From assembly GCA_017849435.1 (NCBI GenBank), contig JAFIGY010000022.1, positions 124,001 through 188,000 on the forward strand: a stretch of 64,000 bases of DNA, written 5' to 3'. Position numbers and translations under genes: made by a program. Position 1 is the stretch's first letter. Each line of letters opens with the position of its first letter. The notes under the pieces are model-generated. The model searched no databases, was not told where the DNA came from, and saw only the letters and a list, made by a program, of their open reading frames with translations. This document shows positions 43,619-52,167 of this stretch, in pieces. Source of the DNA: Chitinophaga niabensis (lineage in GTDB: Bacteria > Bacteroidota > Bacteroidia > Chitinophagales > Chitinophagaceae).

Positions 43619-44038
43619 GTGGCGTACGAAAACAACAATCAACAGGAAAGAAACAACGACAGCATCTTTTCCAAGCGATTGAAAGCGGGCAAAAGAAGAA
43701 CTTATTTCTTTGATGTAAAAACTACCCGGGGGAACGACTACTTTCTGACTATCACGGAAAGCAAAAAACGTTTCAACGATAACGGTTACGACAGGCACAA
43801 AGTATTCCTGTACAAAGAAGACTTTAACAAGTTCCTGAATGCTTTAACCGAAACGATCAATTATGTGAAAACAGAATTGATGCCCGATTTTGACTTTGAT
43901 GCTTACAACCATGACTACTCCCGTGACGATGAGCAGGATGGCGAAGGTGTAGAAGTAGCTGCTTCCCGTACAGAAGTTGCCGCTGAAGCCGAAGCTGAAG
44001 CTCAGGCCCCTTCCAACGAGGATGTAGACAAATGGTAA
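43619..44038 (+). CDS. PUR family DNA/RNA-binding protein (DUF3276)
   Basis: 139 residues from a GTG start. Residues 18-90 form a PUR-alpha-like single-stranded nucleic-acid-binding repeat: SKRLKAGKRRTYFFDVKTTRG, DYFLTITESKKRF, and the helix KEDFNKFLNALTETINYV. The C-terminal tail is acidic and alanine/glutamate-rich (EAEAEAQAP). The family is nearly universal and highly expressed in Bacteroidota. It is a single gene with its own promoter and terminator; its role is probably nucleic-acid binding, with targets unknown. Confidence 0.92.
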   Translation: MAYENNNQQERNNDSIFSKRLKAGKRRTYFFDVKTTRGNDYFLTITESKKRFNDNGYDRHKVFLYKEDFNKFLNALTETINYVKTELMPDFDFDAYNHDYSRDDEQDGEGVEVAASRTEVAAEAEAEAQAPSNEDVDKW

Positions 44039-44070
44039 AACCTTTCCCTGTCAGTAAGATATTGAAAACA

Positions 44071-44099
44071 AAAACTCCGGATCACTCCGGAGTTTTTTT
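44071..44099. terminator. Bidirectional terminator
   Basis: AAAACTCCGG and CCGGAGTTTT arms around ATCACT, with A run before and T run after, between convergent PUR and TlpA genes. Confidence 0.85.
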
Positions 44100-44105
44100 G
44101 TTTAT

Positions 44106-45269
44106 TTACTCAACAAATTTCTTCACCCGCTTCGTCAGTTCTTTTGCTTCATAACCCACCCAGTGATCCACTATAACACCTTCAGGCGAAATCATAACAT
44201 AATGCGGAATACCATTCACCCCATATCGCGCGGCGAGGCCCGCCATTCCCATGTCATCATTCAGGTTGATTGTTGCGGGCGTCTTCTTTTCCAGGAACTT
44301 CTTCCACAGTTCTCTCTTTTCATCCATATTAATGCTGATAACTTTTAACCTCGAGGAAAGTGAATCCGCTATCGCGTCCAGCTCGGGCATGGCTGCGATG
44401 CAGGGGCCGCAACCCACGCTCCAGAAGTCAAGCAACAGGTACATGCCTTTATAGTCTGTCAGCCGGTGCGTTTTCCCCAACAGGTCTGTCATGACAGTAT
44501 CGGCCATCGGTTCTCCTTTTTTAACAACCACTACCGGGTACAGATATACCCTTGTTGCCACCCCGGCACGACTCTTACGTTGATTTTCGGGTAACTTGTT
44601 ATAGAGCTGTATCACTTTTTGCCGGAACGCTTCACGATGATTATAGGTGGCAGATAGCGCCGCCTGCCTGAGTTTAGCCATCCAGATGTCCGTAACCGGC
44701 ATGCGCTCCATGGTAACAAGCTCCCTGTCCATGATCTTATCCATCCATGCCTGTGCCGCTTTGTTCAACGAATCGGCGGCCGCTTTTATCTCACCCGGAC
44801 CGGCATCCGGACGTTTTTTTCTTAGCTGTTTTCTTTCCACAACTGCCTCCTGCCATTGCTTCCATTCATTCGCACTGGGTGCAAAGTAACGGGCAGCCTC
44901 CCGCTGCTCCGGAATATTGCTGCTTACCCGCCAGTTCTTGAAAAGGTAACCCTCTCCATCTATCTTAATGTCAGCACCCGGCGAAGCCCAAACGTCAAGC
45001 CAGGATGACGGGAAGTTATCGCCATCAGCCATCAGCGCATATTTCGTAACGCCTTCCTGTTCCGGTTTCGCCGTAAAGGAAAAGACGCCGTTAACGATGG
45101 TTCCTTTTTCTACCGTTGATAATACCGAACCGTTATCCATCATCAGGAAAATCGGGATACTATCCTTCAGGCCCTTAATGCGACCCTTTATCGTAAATGT
45201 TTGCTGGGCCGAGGCGGATACCAGGCAAAAACAAGCAGCGATGAAGAAGAGGAGAGACTTGTTTGACAT
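44106..45269 (-). CDS. TlpA-like thioredoxin with N-terminal DUF4369
   Basis: 387 residues with a signal peptide (residues 1-21, ending SASAQ). Residues 22-120 are a DUF4369-like beta-sandwich (FTIKGRIKGLKDSIPIFLMM), then a helical linker, then a thioredoxin fold with VGCGPCIAAMPEL (CGPC active site near residues 286-289) and the cis-proline in NGIPHYVMI. Such proteins are periplasmic disulfide reductases, common in Bacteroidota in many copies. Single gene with a terminator at its 3' end. Confidence 0.92.
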   Translation of the reverse strand: MSNKSLLFFIAACFCLVSASAQQTFTIKGRIKGLKDSIPIFLMMDNGSVLSTVEKGTIVNGVFSFTAKPEQEGVTKYALMADGDNFPSSWLDVWASPGADIKIDGEGYLFKNWRVSSNIPEQREAARYFAPSANEWKQWQEAVVERKQLRKKRPDAGPGEIKAAADSLNKAAQAWMDKIMDRELVTMERMPVTDIWMAKLRQAALSATYNHREAFRQKVIQLYNKLPENQRKSRAGVATRVYLYPVVVVKKGEPMADTVMTDLLGKTHRLTDYKGMYLLLDFWSVGCGPCIAAMPELDAIADSLSSRLKVISINMDEKRELWKKFLEKKTPATINLNDDMGMAGLAARYGVNGIPHYVMISPEGVIVDHWVGYEAKELTKRVKKFVE

Positions 45270-45311
45270 ACGAAGCAGTTTAGCTCCGTGAATCTACGAA
45301 TATTTCGTAAC

Positions 45312-45349
45312 AAAAAGCAGGGAAACTATTTACTTGTACAGTTTCCCTG
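45312..45349 (-). terminator. pgi terminator
   Basis: CAGGGAAACT and AGTTTCCCTG arms, 12-base loop; on the minus strand it ends in CTTTTTG. It starts 8 bases after the pgi stop. Confidence 0.8.
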
Positions 45350-45357
45350 TTAAACGA

Positions 45358-46986
45358 TTATTTCCGCAGCTGTTTGTATGCGTTGATAAGCCCGTTGGTA
45401 GAAGTATCATGCGAGCTTACCGGCGTCTCGTTCAGCAGTTCGGGCAGAATGCGGTTCGCGAGTTGCTTACCCAGTTCCACCCCCCATTGGTCGAAGCTGT
45501 AAATGTTCCAGATTACGCCCTGCACGAAGATCTTGTGTTCATACAATGCTATGAGCATGCCGAGGGAACGCGGAGTGATCTGCCTGAGCAGGAATGAGTT
45601 GGTCGGACGGTTGCCTGCAAAGGTTTTATAGGGAACGAGGGGTTCAGGAGTGCCTTCGACCCGTACTTCATCCGCCGTTTTTCCATTCATCAGTGCTTCC
45701 GTTTGCGCGAAGAAATTAGACAGGAGTTTAGGATGATGGTCGCCGATAGGGTTGTGGCTGATTGCAGGTGCAATAAAATCGCAGGGGATCATTTTGGTGC
45801 CCTGGTGGATCAGCTGGTAAAAGGCGTGCTGGCCATTCGTGCCGGGCTCTCCCCAAACAATCGGTCCGGTTTGCCAGGAGACAGGATGCCCGTTCCGGTC
45901 CACATACTTTCCATTGCTCTCCATATTCCCCTGCTGGAAATAGGCGGCAAAGCGATGCATATATTGATCGTAGGGAAGGATCGCTTCGGAATCCGCATCA
46001 AAGAAATTACCATACCATAGCCCGATCAGCGCCATGATCACGGGGATGTTCTTTTCCAACACCGTATCCCGGAAATGCAGGTCGGTAGTATGTGCGCCGG
46101 CCAGTAACGCTTTGAAATGATCGAAGCCGACGGTCAGTGCAATAGACAAACCGATCGCGGACCAGAGGGAATAACGGCCGCCTACCCAATCCCAGAACGC
46201 GAACATGTTCTTTGTATCGATACCAAATTCCTTCACGGCTTTTTCATTGGTGGATAGCGCCGCAAAGTGCAGAGCAATATCCTTTTCCGTGCCGCCATGC
46301 TGCAGGAACCAGCTGCGGGCGGTATGCGCGTTGGTCATGGTTTCCTGTGTGGTGAAAGTTTTGGACGCAATGAGGAACAGGGTTTCATCCACCGTTACTT
46401 TCTTCAGCGTCTCTGCGATATGAGTGCCATCTACATTGGAAACGAAGTAGGCTTGAATGCCCGGAACCCAGTAGGGGTGGAGGGCTTCGGTCACCATCAC
46501 TGGTCCAAGGTCGGAACCGCCAATACCGATGTTCACGATATAACGGATACGCTTACCCGAAAATCCTTTCCATTCCCCGCTGTGTACCCTGCGGCAGCAG
46601 TCTTCCATTTGTTGTAGCACGGCGTTCACCTCCGGCATCACATCCCTGCCATCCAGCATCACCGGGGTGGAAGATACATTGCGCAGCGCAGTGTGCAGTA
46701 CGGCGCGCTGTTCGGTGGCATTGATCTTCTCCGCGCTGAACATCGCATGGACTGCCTCCTCCAGTTTGCATTCCCGGGCCAGTTCCAGTAAGGTTTGGAG
46801 CGTATCCGGGTCTATGAGGTTCTTGGAATGATCGAACAGGATGTCCTCCAGTTGCAGGGAGAACTTCCGGAAGCGATCCGGATCCTTTGCAAAAAGGTCG
46901 CGCATATGGGTCTGTTTCATGGCGGGCGCCAGCGTTTGCAGTTTCTGCCAGGCCTGGGTGGTAAGTGGGTGTACGGATGGGAACAT
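45358..46986 (-). CDS. pgi: Glucose-6-phosphate isomerase
   Basis: 542 residues, proteobacterial-type length. Interconverts glucose-6-phosphate and fructose-6-phosphate. Signatures: [52 protein letters not shown] (catalytic glutamate and histidine), and [13 protein letters not shown] with the active-site lysine. It is a single gene divergent from prfB. Confidence 0.96.
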   Translation of the reverse strand: MFPSVHPLTTQAWQKLQTLAPAMKQTHMRDLFAKDPDRFRKFSLQLEDILFDHSKNLIDPDTLQTLLELARECKLEEAVHAMFSAEKINATEQRAVLHTALRNVSSTPVMLDGRDVMPEVNAVLQQMEDCCRRVHSGEWKGFSGKRIRYIVNIGIGGSDLGPVMVTEALHPYWVPGIQAYFVSNVDGTHIAETLKKVTVDETLFLIASKTFTTQETMTNAHTARSWFLQHGGTEKDIALHFAALSTNEKAVKEFGIDTKNMFAFWDWVGGRYSLWSAIGLSIALTVGFDHFKALLAGAHTTDLHFRDTVLEKNIPVIMALIGLWYGNFFDADSEAILPYDQYMHRFAAYFQQGNMESNGKYVDRNGHPVSWQTGPIVWGEPGTNGQHAFYQLIHQGTKMIPCDFIAPAISHNPIGDHHPKLLSNFFAQTEALMNGKTADEVRVEGTPEPLVPYKTFAGNRPTNSFLLRQITPRSLGMLIALYEHKIFVQGVIWNIYSFDQWGVELGKQLANRILPELLNETPVSSHDTSTNGLINAYKQLRK

Positions 46987-47008
46987 ACGATGCTGTTAAA
47001 GTTTCGTT

Positions 47009-47016
47009 CAAAAATA
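47009..47016 (-). promoter_or_regulatory. -7 box (TATTTTTG) for pgi
   Basis: TATTTTTG on the minus strand, 22 bases before the pgi ATG; a TTTC lies 18 bases further upstream as a weak -33 element. Confidence 0.55.
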
Positions 47017-47074
47017 CGGTGGAAAACCGGGAGATGAAAGGTTTAGCGTGTTTCATAATTCGTTAATAAAGGAT

Positions 47075-47082
47075 TATCTTTG
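47075..47082 (+). promoter_or_regulatory. -7 box (TATCTTTG) for prfB
   Basis: TATCTTTG fits TAnnTTTG and ends 7 bases before the prfB ATG at 47090, so the transcript is expected to begin at or next to the start codon. A TTTC at 47051 is a weak -33 element at 20-base spacing. Confidence 0.55.
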
Positions 47083-47089
47083 CGGACTT

Positions 47090-48185
47090 ATGACAATAGA
47101 GCAACTTAAGGCTATGAGGGACCGTCTGTACGTCCTGGGAGGTTTTCTTTAACGTACAGGACCGCATAGACAAAATCGAAAACGACAAGCAAATGACCCT
47201 CGCGCCCGGTTTCTGGGACGATAACGAGCGGGCTACCGGCATTCTGAAAGAGATCAAGGTGAACAAATTCTGGGTGGACCTCTATGAGCAGGTACGCACT
47301 GCCATTGAGGACAGTGCCGTATTGCTGGAATTCCAGAAGGAAGGCGAAGCCACGGAAGAAGAGGTGAACACCGCGCATCAGCATGCCACCAACGCGCTGG
47401 ACGAACTGGAGTTCAAGAGCACTTTGAACCAGCCGGAAGATGAAATGCCTGCCGTATTGACCATCAACTCCGGTGCCGGTGGTACGGAAAGCCAGGACTG
47501 GGCAGAAATGCTCCTGCGCATGTATCGCATGTACGGGGAAAAGCAGGGCTGGAAAGTAAGTGAGATAGATGTGCAGTATGGGGATGGTGCGGGTATCAAA
47601 TCCGCTACCCTTGAATTTGATGGTGAATTCGCCTATGGCCTGTTGAAAGCCGAAAGCGGGGTACACCGGCTCGTACGCATTTCTCCTTTCGACTCCAACG
47701 CCCGGAGGCATACTTCTTTCGCTTCCGTATTCGTCTACCCGCTGGTAGATGACACCATTGAAGTAACGGTGAACCCGGCAGACCTGGAATGGGAATTCTA
47801 CCGTTCCGGTGGTAAGGGTGGTCAGAACGTGAACAAGGTGGAAACGGCAGTGCGGCTGAAGCACATCCCCTCCGGCATCATCATCGAGTGCCAGCAGGCG
47901 CGTACGCAGGGTGAGAACCGCGAAAAAGCGCTCACTATGTTGAAATCCCGCTTGTATGAAGAAGAGATCCGCCGTCGCGAGGAGCTGAAGAACGCTACCA
48001 ATGCGAACAAACGCAAGATCGAGTGGGGGTCTCAGATCCGTTCCTACGTATTCCATCCTTACAAAATGATCAAAGATCATCGTACCGAGTACGAAGTGGG
48101 CAACGTGCAACCCGTTATGGACGGGGAGCTGGACGGATTCATCAAGGCTTACCTGATGATGCAGAAAGAAGAAGAAAAAGGTTAA
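47090..48185 (+). CDS. prfB: Peptide chain release factor 2, programmed +1 frameshift
   Basis: RF2 reads UGA and UAA stops. The first 20 codons ([20 protein letters not shown]) from the ATG at 47090 end at an in-frame TAA (47150-47152); skipping T47150 joins to AAC GTA and continues to 48185, for about 364 residues, the usual RF2 length. The slip site is CTT TAA C, preceded by a Shine-Dalgarno-like GGGAGG at 47137-47142. The anticodon-like region and RSGGKGGQ (the GGQ peptidyl hydrolysis motif) near residue 245 are intact. The stop is TAA, whereas the classical signal is UGA (RF2-specific). A simple frameshift error is the alternative, but position and signals fit the programmed site. Confidence 0.92.
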
Positions 48186-48226
48186 AGCAGCCAATCATAA
48201 TTTATCACGAAACAACAATCTAAGCC

Positions 48227-49858
48227 ATGCATAACGCTTATTTTGATTTTGCAGCACCAGGCAATGAACCGGTAAAGAGTTTTGCGCCAGGCTCCCCGGA
48301 AAGGGCAGCACTGAAGGCACAGCTGGCCGCGTACAAATCCGTTGAAATGGACATCCCGATGTACATTGGCGGAAAGGAAGTGCGCACCGGCAAAACGGTG
48401 GATATTCGTCCGCCGCACGAGATCAAACACAAACTTGGCCATTTCCATGCCGGCGATGCCAGCCATGTGAAAGCAGCCATTGAGGCAGCACTCGCTGCGC
48501 GTCAGCAATGGGCGGACACTCCCTGGGAGCAACGCGCCGCCGTTTTCCTGAAAGCAGCAGAACTACTGGCCACCAAATATCGCGCGCATACCAATGCCGC
48601 TACCATGCTCGGGCAGAGCAAGAACGCCTACCAGGCTGAAATTGACAGCGCCTGCGAACTCATTGATTTCCTGCGCTTCAACGTACATTACCTCACGGAC
48701 ATCTACGGTCAGCAACCAGTAAGCTCACCGGGCGTGCACAACCGCCTGGAATATCGTCCCCTCGAAGGTTTCGTACTGGCTGTTACACCCTTCAACTTCT
48801 CCGCTATCGGCGGCAACCTGCCTACTTCCGCCGCCATGTGCGGTAACGTAGTAGTTTGGAAACCGGCCAATACGCAGGTATATCACGCCAGCTTCTTCAT
48901 GAAAGTGCTCATTGAAGCAGGTCTTCCTGACGGGGTTATCAACCTCGTATATGCAGATGGACCTACCATCGGGGATGTATGTTTCTCTCATCCTGACTTT
49001 GCAGGTATCCACTTCACCGGCTCCACCGGCGTGTTCCAAACCATGTGGAAAACGATCGGCAATAACATCGCAAAATACAAGACCTATCCGAGGATCGTGG
49101 GTGAAACAGGAGGGAAGGACTTTGTGCTTGTGCATAAATCCGCTGATGTGGATGTGGTGGTAACAGCCCTGGCACGCGGCGCATTCGAATACCAGGGCCA
49201 GAAATGCTCTGCGGCTTCCCGCGCGTATCTGCCAAGCAACCTTGCAGAGGAGATCAAAACGAAACTGAGCGCTACCCTCAAAAGCATGAAAATGGGCAGC
49301 ACGGAAGATTTTTCCAACTTCATCAATGCCGTGATCGATGAGCGTTCTTTTGACAAGATCGCATCCTATATCGATGGAGCAAAGAACGATCCCAAAGCAA
49401 AGATCATCGTGGGTGGGAAGTATGATAAAACAGTTGGGTATTTCATCGAACCTACCGTGATCGAAGCTACGGACCCGCATTACAAAACGATGTGCGAAGA
49501 GATCTTCGGCCCTGTACTCACTATCTACACTTACGACGCCGATAAGTTCGAAGAGGCGTTAACGTTAGTAGACGGTACCAGTGAATATGCGCTGACCGGC
49601 GCGGTGATCGGTCAGGATCGCTATGCACTGGACCTCGCCACGAAAAAACTCGTGAATGCTGCGGGTAACTTCTATATCAACGATAAACCGACCGGCGCAG
49701 TAGTAGGTCAGCAGCCATTTGGCGGCGCCCGTGCATCCGGTACCAACGATAAAGCAGGTTCCCAGTTGAACCTCTACCGCTGGCTGAGCGCGAGAACAGT
49801 GAAGGAAACCTTTGTTCCACCTGTGGATTATAAGTATCCCTTCCTGCAGGAAGCGTAA
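48227..49858 (+). CDS. pruA: L-glutamate gamma-semialdehyde dehydrogenase
   Basis: 543 residues, eukaryotic-type single-domain P5C dehydrogenase. Oxidises glutamate semialdehyde (from proline) to glutamate with NAD+. Motifs: TPFNFSAIGGN, GSTGVFQTMW, catalytic Glu in VGETGGKDF near 293, catalytic Cys in GQKCSAASRAY near 327, and EEIFGPVLTIY. No proline dehydrogenase gene is adjacent. Ends with a strong terminator. Confidence 0.94.
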   Translation: MHNAYFDFAAPGNEPVKSFAPGSPERAALKAQLAAYKSVEMDIPMYIGGKEVRTGKTVDIRPPHEIKHKLGHFHAGDASHVKAAIEAALAARQQWADTPWEQRAAVFLKAAELLATKYRAHTNAATMLGQSKNAYQAEIDSACELIDFLRFNVHYLTDIYGQQPVSSPGVHNRLEYRPLEGFVLAVTPFNFSAIGGNLPTSAAMCGNVVVWKPANTQVYHASFFMKVLIEAGLPDGVINLVYADGPTIGDVCFSHPDFAGIHFTGSTGVFQTMWKTIGNNIAKYKTYPRIVGETGGKDFVLVHKSADVDVVVTALARGAFEYQGQKCSAASRAYLPSNLAEEIKTKLSATLKSMKMGSTEDFSNFINAVIDERSFDKIASYIDGAKNDPKAKIIVGGKYDKTVGYFIEPTVIEATDPHYKTMCEEIFGPVLTIYTYDADKFEEALTLVDGTSEYALTGAVIGQDRYALDLATKKLVNAAGNFYINDKPTGAVVGQQPFGGARASGTNDKAGSQLNLYRWLSARTVKETFVPPVDYKYPFLQEA

Positions 49859-49878
49859 TACAGGGTACATGCAAAAGA

Positions 49879-49916
49879 AAAAAGGATGATCTTCTTCGCG
49901 GGGATCATCCTTTTTT
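49879..49916. terminator. Terminator between pruA and peroxiredoxin genes
   Basis: AAAGGATGATC and GATCATCCTTT arms, 11-base loop, flanked by A and T runs; it can serve both convergent genes. Confidence 0.85.
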
Positions 49917-49920
49917 GTTG

Positions 49921-50445
49921 TTACTGTTCATGCTGGATCTTGCTGATCGCGGTTAACGCTTCGTCCACATGCTGTGTTGCCTGAGACAAGGAGTTGAACT
50001 GGTGTATCACCACGCCGTCTTTATTCAGCACATATGTCACCCGTCCGGGTAACAACATCATTCTCGGCACACCAAAAAGCTTCCGCACTTTATTGTTCTC
50101 GTCGCTCAATAAGGTGAAAGGAAGGTGATATTTTTCCGCAAATTTCTTGTGAGATGCCACATTGTCCCCGGATATTCCTACCACCTGCACGCCCTCATCC
50201 TTAAACTTCGCGAATGAATCCCGGAAAGAGCAGGCTTCTTTGGTACAGCCGGGGGTATCATCTTTCGGATAGAAATAAACAACAACAGGGCCTTTGGCCA
50301 ATGCTTCAGAAAGCCTGAACGTTTTCCCGTCCTGATCTTTCAATTCAAAATCGGGTACCTTGGAACCCGTGGTGATCTGGGCTCTGGCAGCAGTGCCAAA
50401 TCCGAGGATAGCCAATGTCAGCAACATGATATGTAAGTGTTTCAT
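49921..50445 (-). CDS. Peroxiredoxin, Bcp/PrxQ type, exported
   Basis: 174 residues with a signal peptide (residues 1-23, ending ARAQ). Peroxidatic Cys67 and resolving Cys72 are in DTPGCTKEACSFRD, the 5-residue spacing of PrxQ/Bcp. It reduces peroxides with thioredoxin-type donors, here in the periplasm. A TAGCTTTG box on the minus strand at 50466-50473 may be its -7 element. Most Bcp proteins are cytosolic, so export is a variation seen in Bacteroidota. Confidence 0.9.
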   Translation of the reverse strand: MKHLHIMLLTLAILGFGTAARAQITTGSKVPDFELKDQDGKTFRLSEALAKGPVVVYFYPKDDTPGCTKEACSFRDSFAKFKDEGVQVVGISGDNVASHKKFAEKYHLPFTLLSDENNKVRKLFGVPRMMLLPGRVTYVLNKDGVVIHQFNSLSQATQHVDEALTAISKIQHEQ

Positions 50446-50601
50446 GACACAATGATTATTCCTGTCAAAGCTACAAAAGCTGTACCATTCGGAAATGTTA
50501 AAACAGCAGGGTCATACCGGACGGAAGGCGGCTGATGCAACAAGTTCGATGCCGGTTTATTCATTAAAAGTAAAACATTATGTTAATTACATATTTGTGT
50601 G

Positions 50602-50620
50602 ATCATGATATTATCGTGAT
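50602..50620. promoter_or_regulatory. Imperfect inverted repeat upstream of pyrR
   Basis: ATCATGATA-T-TATCGTGAT pairs at 8 of 9 positions, about 40 bases upstream of the pyrR -7 box. It could be an operator; nothing links it to a known regulator. Confidence 0.3.
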
Positions 50621-50658
50621 GCGATGATCTTTCCTTTTTAAACTGCCGAATGAATCCT

Positions 50659-50666
50659 TATTTTTG
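50659..50666 (+). promoter_or_regulatory. -7 box (TATTTTTG) for pyrR
   Basis: TATTTTTG fits TAnnTTTG, 20 bases before the TTG start at 50687. The leader between them is too short for a PyrR-controlled attenuator. Confidence 0.55.
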
Positions 50667-50686
50667 ATCTTCAAATTCCATTTGCT

Positions 50687-51217
50687 TTGAAATCTATTTT
50701 AACAGAGAGGCAATTAGCGATCACGATCGACCGGCTCAGTCATCAGCTGGTGGAGAATCATCTTCAGTTCAGGGACACGGTGCTGATAGGGCTGCAGCCA
50801 CGCGGTATTTATTTATCCAACCGGATCTTTCATAAAGTGCAGGACCTGTTGCCCGGTGTGCATATCCCTTATGGCCGGCTGGATATCACTTTCTACCGGG
50901 ATGATTATAAAAGTGAGAAGGGGTTGCAGGTTCCCAATGAGACTGACATCAATTTTTCTATCGAGAATAAAAGAGTGATCCTGATCGATGATGTGCTCTA
51001 TACCGGCCGTACCATCCGTTCCGCGATGGACGCTATGCTGGACTTCGGTCGCCCTGCAGCGGTAGAACTGCTGGTGCTGATCGATCGGCGCTTCAGCCGG
51101 GAACTGCCTATACAACCTGATTACACCGGCCGTACCATAGACGCGATCATTACGGAGCGGGTGAAAGTGTTGTGGCAGGAAAGGGATGGGAAAGATGAAG
51201 TTGTGTTGATTGCATAA
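50687..51217 (+). CDS. pyrR: PyrR (pyr operon regulator/uracil phosphoribosyltransferase)
   Basis: 176 residues from a TTG start (no nearer ATG matches the family N-terminus MKSILTERQLAITIDRLSHQ-like). A type I phosphoribosyltransferase with PRPP loop VILIDDVLYTGRTIRSA. In Firmicutes PyrR binds pyr mRNA leaders; here the 5' leader is only a few tens of bases and shows no attenuator, so the protein may act mainly as an uracil phosphoribosyltransferase. pyrB follows after 23 bases with its own -7 box. Confidence 0.93.
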   Translation: MKSILTERQLAITIDRLSHQLVENHLQFRDTVLIGLQPRGIYLSNRIFHKVQDLLPGVHIPYGRLDITFYRDDYKSEKGLQVPNETDINFSIENKRVILIDDVLYTGRTIRSAMDAMLDFGRPAAVELLVLIDRRFSRELPIQPDYTGRTIDAIITERVKVLWQERDGKDEVVLIA

Positions 51218-51223
51218 ACCTCT

Positions 51224-51231
51224 TATATTTG
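51224..51231 (+). promoter_or_regulatory. -7 box (TATATTTG) for pyrB
   Basis: TATATTTG with a TTG 20 bases upstream (51201-51203); only 9 bases separate the box from the ATG at 51241, so a near-leaderless transcript is likely. Confidence 0.55.
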
Positions 51232-51240
51232 CACCTTAGA

Positions 51241-52167
51241 ATGTCACTGTCTGTTAAACATCTTCTGGGTATACGCGAACTGACGCGTCAGGATATAGAG
51301 CTTATTTTTCAAACTGCCGACCAATTCAAGGAGGTTTTACAACGGCCCATCAAGAAAGTTCCCACCCTTCGGGACACCACCATCGTCAATGTTTTTTTTG
51401 AGAATTCCACCCGTACGCGCATTTCGTTTGAACTGGCGGAAAAGCGGCTTGGTGCGGATGTGGTGAATTTTTCGGCCTCGGGTTCTTCCGTATCCAAAGG
51501 GGAGACCCTGATCGATACCGTGAATAACATCCTGTCGATGAAGGTGGATATGGTGGTGATGCGCCACTCTGCCAGCGGTGCGCCGCATTTCCTGCAAAAG
51601 CATATACAGGTGCCGATCATCAATGCCGGCGACGGCATCAATGAACACCCTACACAGGCTTTGCTGGATGCGTTTTCCATCCGCGAAAAACTGGGTGGGG
51701 TAGAAGGGAAGAAAGTAGCTATTTGTGGAGACATCATGCATTCACGGGTGGCACTCTCGAATATTTACTGCCTCAAAAAACTGGGCGCTGAAGTCACAGT
51801 AGTAGGTCCGCCCACACTGATCCCCAAGCATATCGAAAAAGCGCTGGATGTGAACGTGAGTTACAACATCCGCGAAGCGCTGAACTGGTGCGATGTGGCC
51901 AATGTGCTGCGCATCCAGCTGGAACGGCAGAATATGCCGCTTTTTTCCTCGCTCCGGGAATATTCCCTCGCTTATGGCGTGAATCGTGCGTTGCTGGACA
52001 GTCTGCAGAAAGATATCCTGATCATGCATCCCGGTCCCATCAACAGAGGGGTGGAATTAAGCTCGGATGTAGCGGATTCCGGCCAGTCCATCATCCTTGA
52101 CCAGGTGGAAAACGGCGTTGCCACCCGCATGGCCGTACTGTATCTCCTCGCCAGAAAAGAAGCCTAA
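51241..52167 (+). CDS. pyrB: Aspartate carbamoyltransferase catalytic subunit
   Basis: 308 residues from the ATG at 51241, preferred over the in-frame TTG at 51229 that would overlap the promoter. Forms carbamoyl-aspartate in pyrimidine synthesis. The carbamoyl-phosphate site is FFENSTRTRISFELAEKRLG (S56-T-R-T-R60), and HPTQALLDAF and MHPGPINRGVE are present. No pyrI regulatory subunit is seen, consistent with a class B or C enzyme. It overlaps the convergent permease gene by 4 bases. Confidence 0.95.
   Translation: MSLSVKHLLGIRELTRQDIELIFQTADQFKEVLQRPIKKVPTLRDTTIVNVFFENSTRTRISFELAEKRLGADVVNFSASGSSVSKGETLIDTVNNILSMKVDMVVMRHSASGAPHFLQKHIQVPIINAGDGINEHPTQALLDAFSIREKLGGVEGKKVAICGDIMHSRVALSNIYCLKKLGAEVTVVGPPTLIPKHIEKALDVNVSYNIREALNWCDVANVLRIQLERQNMPLFSSLREYSLAYGVNRALLDSLQKDILIMHPGPINRGVELSSDVADSGQSIILDQVENGVATRMAVLYLLARKEA

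Noticed and set aside
47143-47153. prfB read as a pseudogene broken by a frameshift
   Set aside because: The slip site, upstream GGGAGG and full RF2 length after +1 shift match programmed frameshifting.
47112-48194. 360-residue open frame on the minus strand
   Set aside because: It is antisense to prfB, whose motifs and length are unmistakable; no family resemblance.
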